A DNA stretch of 64,000 bases from the NCBI RefSeq assembly GCF_047511655.1, contig NC_133397.1, forward strand, positions 41,368,001 to 41,432,000, written 5' to 3'. Source of the stretch: Castor canadensis. Lineage: Eukaryota > Chordata > Mammalia > Rodentia > Castoridae. The notes under the pieces were generated by a model. It did not search any database. It was not told the origin of the DNA and saw nothing but the letters and a program-made list of their open reading frames with translations. Positions within the stretch are counted from its first letter, which is position 1. Every line of letters begins with the position of its first letter. Shown here piece by piece: positions 53,577 through 63,229 of this stretch. A program made the position numbers and the translations under genes.

Positions 53577-53910
53577 CTGAGGGAAAGAAAAGGTTAACTA
53601 CAGGGAATAAAGGGGGCCTGGAACCGTGGCTCTCATTAGTCAGGACAGCTGGAGGAAATCCAGCTGGCTGGGTGGCAAGTCATAGACCAGGCGCAGATCA
53701 GCCTCAGGGATGTCCAATAAGGCATAAAGGGTGGAGGGAGAGGGAGCGGGGGGGGAGCATTCAGAAATCCAGAAGACATATAGGAAGATCATGGCTCATA
53801 TCCATGGTGGAAGGCAGAGAAGGTTAGAGAGAATAGAGGCAGAGCTGGACCCATTCTTAGAAGGCCTGGCATCCTTGTTGGTCAGGTATCAGAGCACAAG
53901 GCAGAGGGGG
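53577..53910. other. Unique sequence before the inverted repeat
   Basis: A 77-codon plus-strand frame (53731-53964) runs into the left arm. It is Arg/Glu-rich without a domain that I recognise. Confidence 0.45.
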
Positions 53911-54017
53911 TGCTTCCATGAGCTGCTCTTTCCCAGAGCAGCTATAGTACGAAGAGTACCCTGAAGTGGGCGGTGTGGGGTTTGAAGGACTGAAGCTTTC
54001 ATGGGGCAGTCAGAGGC
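53911..54017 (+). repeat. Inverted repeat, left arm (107 bp)
   Basis: This arm pairs with 54187-54293 in reverse complement over 107 bases with three mismatches and no gap. Its left end holds a small perfect hairpin (AGCTGCTCT ... AGAGCAGCT, 53921-53943). It is not part of any repeat family that I recognise. Confidence 0.95.
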
Positions 54018-54186
54018 ACTGAACAAGGAAGACAGGCTATCGAGAAGGCGTGAAGTCTCCTAGGATCAGCCCAGAGTTTCTTTAACCTCTTCAAACTGGG
54101 GCCGTGATTCGTCCTGGAGTGCCTGCAGGGAGAAGGCCCCTGGCCTAATCACGGGAAGTAGGAAGTCTGAGCTGAGGACACAGGTG
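54018..54186. other. Spacer of the inverted repeat
   Basis: 169 unique bases between the arms, with no repeat or frame of note. Confidence 0.7.
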
Positions 54187-54293
54187 GCCTCTGACTGCCC
54201 CATGAAAGCTTCAGTCCTTCAAACCCCACACCGCCCACTTCAGGGTCCTCTTCTTACTATAGCTGCTCTGGGAAAGAGCAGCACATGGAAGCA
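54187..54293 (-). repeat. Inverted repeat, right arm (107 bp)
   Basis: Reverse complement of 53911-54017 with three substitutions, all towards the outer end of the arm. The outer and inner flanks stop matching sharply. Confidence 0.95.
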
Positions 54294-54439
54294 CTCCATG
54301 GGAGCTAGTTTATCAGACATCTTCCCGCCCTTCAGAAATAGCCTGCTAACCTGAAGGCATGGGGCCTAGGAAAGAAGGAACACATAGAGTGGAGGAGGGA
54401 GCCACTGAAAGGGAAAGCGGAGGCTGGGGAAAAAGTTCA
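54294..54439. other. Unique sequence
   Basis: Purine-rich; nothing recognised. Confidence 0.5.
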
Positions 54440-54830
54440 TTGACTTGCATTGGTTTGATGACCAGCTCTGAGAGTGGCTGGGTATAGCTGTACTGTATAT
54501 AAAATGCCATGTAATGACTGGTTGGGGTTAATCAAATATAATGTCCAACCCCACGCCTATTAAATGTCACCACAAAAGAGGCTTTAATCAGTCTTTTATC
54601 AGCGTGATGCCCTGGACTAAGAAGACTGCTTTTGTTGGCCCACATAAGAGACAATGGGAGAGCCAGGCTCAGCCCGCTCTCTGGAGTACAACAAGTGAAT
54701 TGTCCACAAACAACGGACCATTCAATGCCATGGAGAGGAAAGGCAGGAGAGGCTGCATGAATCTACAAAAGTGCTCACTGTTAATGGTCACGGCCCTGAG
54801 TCTTTAAATTCAGGCTGCCTTCCCACTATT
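54440..54830. promoter_or_regulatory. Candidate conserved non-coding element
   Basis: Repeat-free sequence with clustered motifs that suit developmental enhancers: GGGGTTAATCAAATATAA (HNF1/homeodomain-like), CACCACAAAAGAGGCTTTAA (RUNX-like core) and CTTTTATCAGCG. A plus-strand frame at 54541-54807 has no domain. Conservation cannot be judged from one sequence. Confidence 0.35.
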
Positions 54831-55479
54831 TTATTCTAAAATATAGGGAGGAAAAAACCAAAAGGGCTCCAGTATGCTCCATGTAAGTCTAGCTGGCCTT
54901 GGCCCTCTGTGGACATTCTTGTTTGCTGCTTGCTGAAAGGAGAAAGGAAAACTGACCTTGGTTCTGTCAGTAAGCTCGGCTCAGATCTTCTAGGGTTGGA
55001 TGTACTTCACAGGGACACGGATTAGAGATATGAGCTTAGGTTCTGCGCCAAACTGCATCTGTCCAGCTGCCCAAGTACCTCGTGGGATATGGAAGGGATG
55101 GCAGGAGAAAGGACATAAAAGGCAGTGAAGAAAAACAGGGAATGACATTTGAGTCACCCAATTCAATTCTGTTTAACAAAATATTTGAATCCTTTCTTTG
55201 AGAGGGCAGCTGGGACACACACAAAACATACAAACAAATACACAATTACAAAATCCAGTTTTTCTTCTTAGAATGAGAGAATTTTTATTAAAGCAGAAAG
55301 TTCTTATTTTGTCTCTATGCCGCAATGGTCTTCAAATGAGGACATAGGTTAAAAATGGAAAGGAAAGAAAGAAAACTGGGTTTCTCATAAAAGTACCTCA
55401 AATTCTGGCTCAATCATGGGGATGCCAGAGGAACAGGTCAGGTGTCACTGGGACAAGAAAGGTTGAGTGAGAATTACCA
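54831..55479. other. Unique sequence
   Basis: No gene is seen. Repeats are absent apart from simple A-rich tracts. Confidence 0.5.
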
Positions 55480-55555
55480 AGCTAGTCCCATCCCTGCATC
55501 CTATCATAAGGAAATGTTAGTTCCAAGAAAGAAAGTGGCCTGTCCAAGGCCACTT
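55480..55555. repeat. MIR-like fragment, left of an LTR
   Basis: AAGTGGCCTGTCCAAGGCCA and CTTGTCTGTTTAGTAGTG resemble the MIR 3' core (AACTTGCCCAAGGTCACACA). The MIR appears to be resumed after the LTR at about 56070. Confidence 0.5.
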
Positions 55556-56015
55556 GTCTGTTTAGTAGTGTGAGAAATATTCTCACTGGTCCAAACTCAA
55601 AGAATGGACTCAAGACACATGAAGTACAGTGAAAATGAGACTTTAATGGCTGTCTTGCATATGGGGTGCTTGGGGAGCAAACACACCCAAAATGGTTACA
55701 AGCATTATATTCTCTAGTGTGCAAGTCCCCACTCCCACCCTGCTCCTCATTGGCTGAGTTTTTATAGGGTGTACATTTTCCCCTTACATTGCCTAAATTT
55801 CCTATTGGCTTATTTTGAAATATGCCTCTCTTGGGATTGGTCAAATTTTCGAAGCAGGCTTAGTGGTATCAGCCTCCCTTTGTGGTGGGAAGGACTCCCT
55901 GCGATATGTGCTTTCTGGCATGCACATAGTTTTTACCCATTCCTCATTTTATCCCTCCCAGTTTAAGTTTCCTTATCAGTTGGCCTTCCCCTGACATCCA
56001 CAAGCTGATATACAA
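55556..56015 (-). repeat. LTR, minus strand, probable
   Basis: GAAATATTCTCACTGGTCCA to CCTTCCCCTGACATCCACAA. Minus-strand CCAAT-like boxes (CTCATTGGCTGAG, TCCTATTGGCTTA, GGGATTGGTC) and a TTTTTATAGGGTG TATA-like box fit an LTR promoter read leftwards. Confidence 0.6.
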
Positions 56016-56140
56016 GCAAGGGGCCAGGGTTAAATTTCCTTGCCTTGAAAATGGACCACCACTGACTTTATTTTTAACAGTAGCACAGAGAGGTCAGAGG
56101 CCCTGTCTTTCAGTGCCAAACCCAGGTCTCAGCCAATTGC
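56016..56140. repeat. MIR-like fragment, right of an LTR
   Basis: AGTAGCACAGAGAGGTCAGA and CAGTGCCAAACCCAGGTCTC resemble MIR parts. Confidence 0.4.
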
Positions 56141-56879
56141 ACCACGAAGTCTCATTGCTCAGTTTCCCGGACCAGCCAAGTCCTGCATCACCCTAAGCAT
56201 GGTAATGACTGACTGGGATCCAGCCTTCCTCACTGCTACGGCCTCCACTGGAGGCTAGACCCTTGAGTTTAACATGTATGGTCCTCAGAGTTTAGACTTT
56301 GCTTGTAAACCAGATTTTCTCTTCTGCTGTAGCTGAAATTTTGCTTGGGACTACAAGTCTTTAAAGGGATATTAGGAAGAGGAGGCCAAAGACCCAGACT
56401 GACCACAAGGGAAACAGAGAAAACATTTTCTCATAGCACCAGACCTGCGGCTCCTCAGCCCAGTTCTGTGTGAAGGCAGGGTAGCTCTTGCCTGATTTGG
56501 TGTCAACTCAGAGCTTAACTCAAGTATGAAGTTTGGGGGCTGACAGTGGTAGTAAGACACTCCTGTGACCAGGTGGAAGAGACTCCTGTGACCAGGTGGA
56601 AGAGACACCTGGGTTGATTCTATTTATGGATGTATGGATGATCTGAAGGTAAAATGAGCAGTGTTTAGTCTGGATGGTCATTCAGTGTGGGTAGAAGGAA
56701 AGAAGGAAAAGAAGTAGGGAAAAACGAAAGTCCTTCTGTGCACTAGGAGGAGTGCTAGGGCTCAACAGTCTTTTGCATTCTCATTTGTCATCTGGTGTTG
56801 CTTTGAAATGGTTCAAATATCCCTAAGAATATTTTGAGCTGTTCTCTCCCACCCTGCTCTAGACAGTCAATTCAAAATC
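56141..56879. other. Unique sequence with a 23-bp duplication
   Basis: ACTCCTGTGACCAGGTGG-containing 23-mers are repeated perfectly at 56559-56581 and 56582-56604. No gene is seen. Confidence 0.55.
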
Positions 56880-57180
56880 CTTCCTCAGGCAATATGCAAA
56901 ATGCCTTTGCAGAGTTGAAGGATCTGTGGTATGGCCGGTGTGAATCTATCATTTTTTTTCTCTCCTGCATGTAAAAGGGAGTGGTTATGGCAAAGTGGTT
57001 ATTAGCTAAATTAGATCAACGAATTGGACTGGCGGAGCTTGGTGACATACCCCCTTTGATAATAACTTCTTTGTAAATTATATTAATTATGCCTTTGCCT
57101 TGCACTACAGTAATGGGTCTGGAAACTTTCTGCTTTCTTTCAGGCTTCAGTAGCAATTCTGCCTCAGATTTTTTTTTACT
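56880..57180. promoter_or_regulatory. Candidate conserved non-coding element
   Basis: Repeat-free, with a dense motif string at 57000-57110: TTAGCTAAATTAGATCAACG, CCCCCTTTGATAATAACTTC (TCF/LEF-GATA-like), TTGTAAATTATATTAATTAT (homeodomain-like). I infer enhancer-like sequence; alignment to other mammals is needed. Confidence 0.38.
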
Positions 57181-57238
57181 TATGTTCCTGTAATTAAGTG
57201 CTAACCCAAAACATAAAAATAATTTACTTCTTAAATTA

Positions 57239-57322
57239 TTAAGTTACTCCTTATACAGTTACTCCTTATAAGTTACTCCTTATACAAGGAGTAAGTTACT
57301 CCTTATACAAGGAGTAACTCTT
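57239..57322. repeat. Local direct and inverted microrepeats
   Basis: AGTTACTCCTTATA recurs four times at irregular spacing. Two copies end CAAGGAGTAA, making small perfect hairpins (TTACTCCTT ... AAGGAGTAA). Confidence 0.9.
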
Positions 57323-58860
57323 AAAATATGATCTTGTAAAATAAATAAAGGGAACTCTCCTCTTCATGAGACCAGCAAGGAGCTGTTATTAAAAATCTTA
57401 ATAGAGAAACTTGCTTGTTAATTCTATATCTCTCCCTCCCTCCCTCCCTCCCTTCCTTCCTCCCTCCTTAAAAACATGGAGTCCTTCCCTTTAGACAGTT
57501 TTTACTGAAGAGAAAATAAATACAATGACAGTTTTTGACTATAGTTGTTAAAATATGGGCTATGGGGAAGATAGAAATGAAAGAAATTCCCCCACGTACT
57601 TCTCCCCACAGAAGATAGTGAGGCATCGGGTTTACCTGCCTGAAGCTGCAGCTGTGGCTATAAACTCATCCATTCCCTCGGCTAAGTGTCCCCAAGCGTA
57701 CTGTGCAGGTGTGCCCTTCTCAGCTTTTGCTGTCTCTTTACCTCAGCTCCTCCCTACAGGAAACAGCATTGACTTGGAGGTTGGATTGACCTGGTTTAAA
57801 TCTTTTAGATATGACCACATTAAACTGCTATTTTTGTATGACAAAGATGGTCAAATATTGGCAATTTCATGTGGTTCTGTTTAGTATCAATCTATCATTA
57901 TCATTATCTCTAAGACAAAGGATTTTAAATGCCTGCTTCTTCATGGCACTTACTAGTCACATTTACTATGGTATACAATGAATTCTAAGAGGCATTTGCA
58001 TCTCATTACAGCTTAGTTTAACAAGTCTTTTCTTTGAGGCCCACTTCTTCCTCCTGGACATAGTTTTCGTATTGGGAATACCTCAGGAAGTCCCAGTGCA
58101 GTGGGGCAGACATATGAACAGATATCTGCCAGGTGGTATGATTCAAGAGGAATTTGACAGGACACCTGTGGTGCAAAGTCACACGAAAGAGGAGGTTGTG
58201 AAGTCTGGGGATATAGCAGGATGAGGGCTGCCTTTCTCCATAAGAGACGACTACCTGCTCAAGTGTAAAGAACCTTCCAGGCTGTTTGAGAGGGCAAGCA
58301 CTACCATAGGATGAGATGGGAGACCTGGAAAGGCCCTTGGAACAGTTAGGACTAGAGCTTCAGCAACTCGGGGGATGTACTTTACAGAGCCAAATACAAA
58401 ATGATGCCCATGTAAACACATTGCTAGGATCCCCCCTAGGACCTGAAGGTGGGGAGCCCTGACATTCTAGCTTCCTTAGCTCTCCAAAACATCTACTCTG
58501 GCAGAGCCACCCTGACAGAGGCCTTGTTACAGAGTAGGGGGTATCCTGGCAGACAATAAGGAGCAGTATACTGTAGGATCTTAGGCAGGCAAGTGAACTC
58601 ATCAGATTTGCCTCTAAGAAAAAGTCCCCAAGGACTGGCTGTCTGGAAGATGGATCAGAAAAGCTTGCATTAAATGTCAGAAAACCAATTAGGAAGCTAT
58701 TTTAATAAGGCCAAAGAGAGCCAAGAGCCAGGGCAGAGCTCACGAAGATAGGGCCAACCCAGCACAAGTCCCTGGGAGTTGTCACCCCAGGAGATCTCGT
58801 CCTCCTGTTCCTGAGCCCATTCTCAGGGGTGGCAATGCTTTTCAAATCAGGTTCTTTTCT
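57323..58860. other. Repeat-poor stretch
   Basis: There is a (CCCT)n run at 57433-57470. The 109-codon frame at 57555-57884 includes text like an eroded MIR (GACTTGGAGGTTGGATTGAC, CTGGTTTAAATCTTTTAG) and has no protein domain. No gene is recognised. Confidence 0.45.
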
Positions 58861-58970
58861 AACACTTGGGAGGATCATGGCGGGAGGATCCTGAGTTCAA
58901 GGCCAGCCTGGGCTACATAGTGAGACCCTGTCTCAAAAACCAAAACCAAACAAACAAAAAACGAAACAGG
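58861..58970 (+). repeat. B1-like SINE, truncated
   Basis: ACTTGGGAGGATCATGGCGG, TTCAAGGCCAGCCTGGGCTA and a (CAAA)n tail. Confidence 0.88.
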
Positions 58971-59054
58971 TTCTCCAATGACTCTCTCATCTTTTCTATG
59001 TCTTGCACATGTGTTTATTATTTATATATTATTCTCTATAATATTTGTTTGTGG

Positions 59055-59190
59055 TTATGTTTGTCTTGCCCCACCTCCACACCTTAGATCCTTAAGGTTA
59101 GGACCATGTCCCATATTGTCATCTTGCCTGCAGCTCACACAGTTCCTAGCAAATAGTAAGCACTTAATGAGTGTTAGGTAAACTAACTGG
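59055..59190 (+). repeat. L2 3' fragment
   Basis: AAGGTTAGGACCATGTCCCA and TAGCAAATAGTAAGCACTTA match the LINE2 3' end (GGGCAGGGACCxTGTC ... CACATAGTAGGCxCTCAATA). Confidence 0.65.
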
Positions 59191-59504
59191 AACTGAATTT
59201 GCTCCTCCCCACCACACTGTGCTATATGAGAATACAATACTAAGGACAGTATAGTGCAAGTCTATATTAATCCAGCCTGGGCCTAGCTTGGCCTACCTTC
59301 TTAGGACTGCAATGTTTTGGTCTACCTGGCTTTGCATAACTCCTGCTGTCTGCACTTCTGGCTACAAGGCTTCCATGTAAAGGGCTATCCACCCAGAATC
59401 AAGCCTGAGTTTGTCACCCCCTTTGGATTGTTTGTCCTTAGTTCCCTTCCTCAACTGGGCCAGACTCCCTCTGGTCAGTTTTTGCTTAGTCTCTGCTTCT
59501 TTCC
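59191..59504. other. Unique sequence
   Basis: No gene is seen. Confidence 0.5.
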
Positions 59505-59568
59505 AGTTTGCTTCCTTTTTTTTTTTTTAATTAATTAATTAATTTTTTTTGCAGTTTGCTTCTGAGGC
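59505..59568 (-). mobile_element. Poly(A)/AATT insert with target duplication
   Basis: CCAGTTTGCTTC is present on both sides of a T13-(AATT)-T8 block. This looks like LINE-mediated insertion of a nearly pure A tail with almost no body. Confidence 0.6.
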
Positions 59569-59794
59569 CAAGCCCAAGAAGTTTTGTGGCATCTCTGACC
59601 ATGCTATTAAGGTAAGATGGGGATATGTAGTTCAAAAGCAGCCAATCAACTGGATAGATCATATCTATGAGGAACCCCTTGGGAAAGGTTTGGACCAAGG
59701 CCTGATTCTACAGGCCAGTCAGATGATAGCTCGTACACTGGAGAATATCATTTTTGAGGATGCTCCCTTAGCAGGAGAACTGGAGTTGAGGTAG
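59549..59794 (+). other. Unassigned 81-codon frame
   Basis: From GCAG at the end of the T-run the frame stays open for about 80 codons and has a protein-like composition (KKFCGISDHAIKVRWGYVV...). A donor-like AAGGTAAGAT sits at 59609. I recognise no domain. It is either a decayed mobile-element fragment or chance. Confidence 0.25.
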
Positions 59795-60352
59795 TTTGTC
59801 TTAGAAGGGGGCAGTGTCTGGGCCGGTACCATGATGGAGCTGGACAGTACACAGATCCAATCTCTATCTACCTTGTTTCCTACTCTTGTTATTGTCCACA
59901 ATTGGCTAGAGACCTGAAATCCTGGCTAGTTACTACCTAGTTCTACTTCAGCTCTTCACCGGGCTGTTAAGAACTATGATGAATCTTAAAACTAAGACTT
60001 CACCATACTTACAAGCTAACAAATTACCCATACACTTTCATTGATGCTAGCAGAAGACACAAGGCTCCTGGGGCAGAGACAAAGGACTTCATTCCTCACC
60101 AAGGAGCATGAGCATTTATTTATATATTTGCTTAGTGGCCTTCTCTCTAATCTCATGGGAACAATGTGGATGGGCCCAAATGGATGCTTGAAGAACATGT
60201 GGGTTAGAGTGGAGGAACTCTGAGCTTAGGAAACATAAGTCATCTGTAAAGACAGTAAATGTGCCTGCTTTTCCCTTTACTATTCTGTACAGTAAGCCTG
60301 GCTCACTTTTCCTCTAGATGGAAGCATGATCTCAATCTTCCAAGGATACAAT
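59795..60352. other. Unique sequence
   Basis: Two short opposing frames (60016-60223) are shadows of each other. No gene is seen. Confidence 0.5.
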
Positions 60353-60540
60353 TTTTTATGGCAGTACTGGGGTTTGAACTCAGGGTGTCACACTTGAAAG
60401 GCAAGCACTCTACCACTTGAGCCACTCTGCCAACCCTTTTCCTTGGTGGGTATTTTTTGAGATGGTACACCCTTTTTGCCTGGCTTGGCCTTGAACCATA
60501 ATCCTCCTGATCTCTGCCTCCTGAGTAGTTAGGATTAACT
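60353..60540 (-). repeat. Dimeric SINE
   Basis: GGCAGTACTGGGGTTTGAAC to CTGCCTCCTGAGTAGTTAGG. The last 25 or so bases of the B1-like half are missing. Confidence 0.91.
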
Positions 60541-60829
60541 GGAGTCTGTCTTGGACAGTTTTAATTATATTACACTCATTAAAAAATGTTCAGCAGTTTC
60601 CCATGGCATGTTTGTTACAACAGTCTGAACTTTGTTCCCAAGTACTCAATCACCCCCAACTGAAGCTGTGACCAGGCCTCTTGTCCCACCATTGTGCTCT
60701 GCTGTGTGGGTGCTGCTCCCCTCCATCTGCCAAGCCTGCACATGGCACAAGTCTACCTACTACATATCCTTCCATACCTCTCAGAGTTCTGACACTATAC
60801 CTCTGCAAACTCATTCATTCTGGACACTT

Positions 60830-60970
60830 TTGTTTGTTTGGTGGTTTTTGAAACAGGGTCCTGATACAAAACCCATGCCGACCTGCATTTCTCTATGGAG
60901 TCCAGGATGGCCTTGAATTTGGCATCCTTCTGTTTCAGTCTCACACCCAGCTAGAATTTTTTTTTTTTTT
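60830..60970 (-). repeat. B1-like SINE, diverged
   Basis: GTTTTTGAAACAGGGTCCTG, GGATGGCCTTGAATTTGGCA and a TTTTT run. It is poorly preserved. Confidence 0.55.
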
Positions 60971-61164
60971 TTACTGTTCAGCCCATACTAATTTCTTTTG
61001 TTTAATTGCATTTATTTCAGAATTTTGCCTCATGCTGATCCATTTGGTTACTCAATGGCTTTATGTCTTCTTATGTGTCCACTTAGAGGTTAAGTTCCTG
61101 GAGGGCAAAAATTATCATTTGTGTGCTTTTTGCACCATTCAGTGTCTGTTGATCACTATGATAG
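60971..61164. repeat. L2-like fragment
   Basis: TTAAGTTCCTGGAGGGCAAA and ATTATCATTTGTGTGC resemble the L2 3' pattern (AAGCTCCTTGAGGGCAGGGA). Confidence 0.5.
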
Positions 61165-61500
61165 AAACTCAACTCTCCCACTTGCTAACCATGAGACTGG
61201 ACAGTTAAAACTATCCCTCAGTCTCCTTGTTTGCAAAATAAAATAAGGACTGGAGGTGTGGTTCAAGTAGTAGAGTGTCTGCTTTTCAAGCACAAAGCCT
61301 TGAGTTCAAACCTCAGTCCCAATAAATTAATAAATGAATAGACAAAAAAATAGCTATTTGAAAAAAAGGAAAAGAAAATAAAACTAGCACCTTCATTATA
61401 GGGTTGTTGGGATAACTAAACTAGATGATATGGGGAAATCTTTGCAAATTACCTGGCACACAGGAAGAACTCAATTAGTGTTGACTATTGTTAATCTTGT
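61165..61500 (+). repeat. MIR SINE split by an ID element
   Basis: Before the ID: CCACTTGCTAACCATGAGAC, TCAGTCTCCTTGTTTGCAAA. After it: TTATAGGGTTGTTGGGATAA and TACCTGGCACACAGGAAGAA. The two halves join to give MIR order. Confidence 0.78.
61247..61332 (+). repeat. ID-type SINE in MIR
   Basis: GGACTGGAGGTGTGGTTCAA to TTCAAACCTCAGTCCC, with an AATA-rich tail. Confidence 0.9.
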
Positions 61501-62125
61501 GGTGATAAATGAATGACTGAACAAATGTATCGATGATGAAATACATAGATTCTTTTCTTGTGAAGGGTAACCAGATAACCTTGAAAAAAATGTTTATGAT
61601 AGCTACAGCGACCCATGGGAGAGGCCAGGTGAAAGAGAGGGAGGAGTGAGCGCCTTCTACAGGGCCTCACTTAACCCTTGAAAAAATGGCTCTCTGGGAA
61701 GAGAGGGAGACTATGAAAATAAAGAAGGACTAGGAAAGAATAGCCCAGGAGGAACTTCTGTCTCCTTTCTGTCTCCATGTTTCTGTCTGTTGCTTATGCA
61801 GGCTGAAAACTCTTGACAAGTAGGTGGGGCAACACTGGGAAGCACCAACAGTGACAGTGGGCCACAGGGATGGAGACTGTTCCCTGGCTAGGGGCTGACA
61901 AAGCTTCCAAAGACAAGACAGACTGCCATGCTGCCAGGGCCTCTCTGCCTCCCCACCACCTCCCATCTGTCTACAGACCAGTTCAGGATCAGCTATGGGT
62001 AGGGAGAGTTTTTACCAGCTGTTAGAACTACAACATTACTTGGGGTTTGCTATAAAAAGCAAATAGCAATACACTGGGCAGAAAGACAAAGGCACTCTCT
62101 CTTAAAGAGTGCAGTATTCTTGGGC
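61501..62125. other. Unique sequence
   Basis: GC-richer at 61700-61980 with no supported frame. Confidence 0.5.
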
Positions 62126-62336
62126 TGCTGTGGTGCTGCATACCTGTAATCCCAGATACTCAGGAGGCAACGACAAGAGGATCTCAGTTCAAGGCCAGCA
62201 CAAAGAAAGTTAGCTGGAGATCTTATATGTAAAACACACTAAAGGCAAAAAATCTGGGGACGCTTTTGAAGTGGTACAGTACTTGCCTAGCAAGTGTGAG
62301 ACCCTGAATTCAATTCCCAGTACTGAAAAAAAAAAG
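62126..62336 (+). repeat. Dimeric SINE
   Basis: TGGTGCTGCATACCTGTAAT, AGTTCAAGGCCAGCACAAAG, then ACGCTTTTGAAGTGGTACAG to TTCAATTCCCAGTACTG and an A10 tail. The linker is longer and more diverged than usual. Confidence 0.87.
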
Positions 62337-62379
62337 TATTCTCAATCGTCTTCTATTAGCAAATGACTAATGTTTATCA

Positions 62380-62545
62380 TTTTAGTACCTTTCAATATCT
62401 GGTACCGTGACAAATTTCCTCAAAATAACCTTATAAAGTAAACTTTGTAACATCCACTTTAAAGAAATGGTACTGTAGGAATAGCTGCACAGCTAATAAG
62501 CGGTGATGCCGGAATTCAAACCCAGGCCTGCGGCCTCTGAAGACC
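62380..62545 (+). repeat. MIR SINE
   Basis: AACCTTATAAAGTAAACTTT, GAATAGCTGCACAGCTAATA, AGCGGTGATGCCGGAATTCA and AACCCAGGCCTGCGGCC are the MIR 3' half. Confidence 0.82.
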
Positions 62546-63229
62546 TTGGAGCTTGTCCTTGGGTTCAGTTCCTACTCTAGCTGGCTTTTGGCCACACCCC
62601 ACTGGCTTCCTTATTAGCATTTCTCAGCCACTAACACAACTGTGCATGGGAGACCATTAAAGACTTTTCTGAGAGTGGATTTTTACAGCCTCGGGGGAGA
62701 GGAGAGGGAAGACAATAGATGAGTGCAGCAGAAGGCAGACAAGACAACACCACTGGTTACCCAAGGCACAGCTCTATATGCAGCAACTAAAAAAAATTAA
62801 ATCTACTGCCAGAGAGAATTTCTCTTATAGCATCATGTCACTAGGAAGAAAAGAAGCATTCCCACTGGAGCTCCCAATTCTGAATCTGTGACTGCATTTT
62901 GAAAAATAATGCCAATAGATACAATAAAATGGAATCCTACAGCAATCACTTTGCCATCTGTAGGAAAATATTGGCTCTGGAAAAAGCACTGCCTGGTAGG
63001 AAACCAAAGCCTAGAAATATGTTTTAAGAATTGTGTTCCTGGCCTGCAATGGATCCCACATTAGCGAAGGTTGGCTGAGGCCGGGGTTCCTGAGGACAGG
63101 ATGGGGGAGAAGCCTGGTGGCTTGTTTTTCTGCAGTCCCAGTGAGTCCCAGCACTGCTAGAAGGTGGGAGGAGGCCAAGAAGGATTTTCTCAGAGGGAAA
63201 ATGGCCTCTAACACCTTGATTTACTCTGC
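62546..63229. other. Repeat-free stretch
   Basis: No gene is seen. Opposing short frames at 63011-63356 are shadows. Some parts (62570-62660, 62870-62990) look evolutionarily constrained in composition, but this is only an impression. Confidence 0.45.

Noticed and set aside
53911..54293. Terminal inverted repeats of a DNA transposon
   Set aside because: Only 169 unrelated bases lie between the arms, no TA or 8-bp target duplication is visible outside them, and the arm ends do not match known transposon termini.
57239..57322. CRISPR-like array of short repeats
   Set aside because: Spacers are absent or only a few bases, the host is a eukaryote, and the repeats are slippage products.
57555..57884. 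109-codon plus-strand open frame with a plausible composition
   Set aside because: Part overlaps MIR-like text, there is no start context or domain, and no neighbouring exon is visible.
797..62336. tRNA genes, because A and B boxes are present in dozens of places
   Set aside because: All hits are in ID-type SINEs. None folds into a full cloverleaf with an acceptor stem, by eye.
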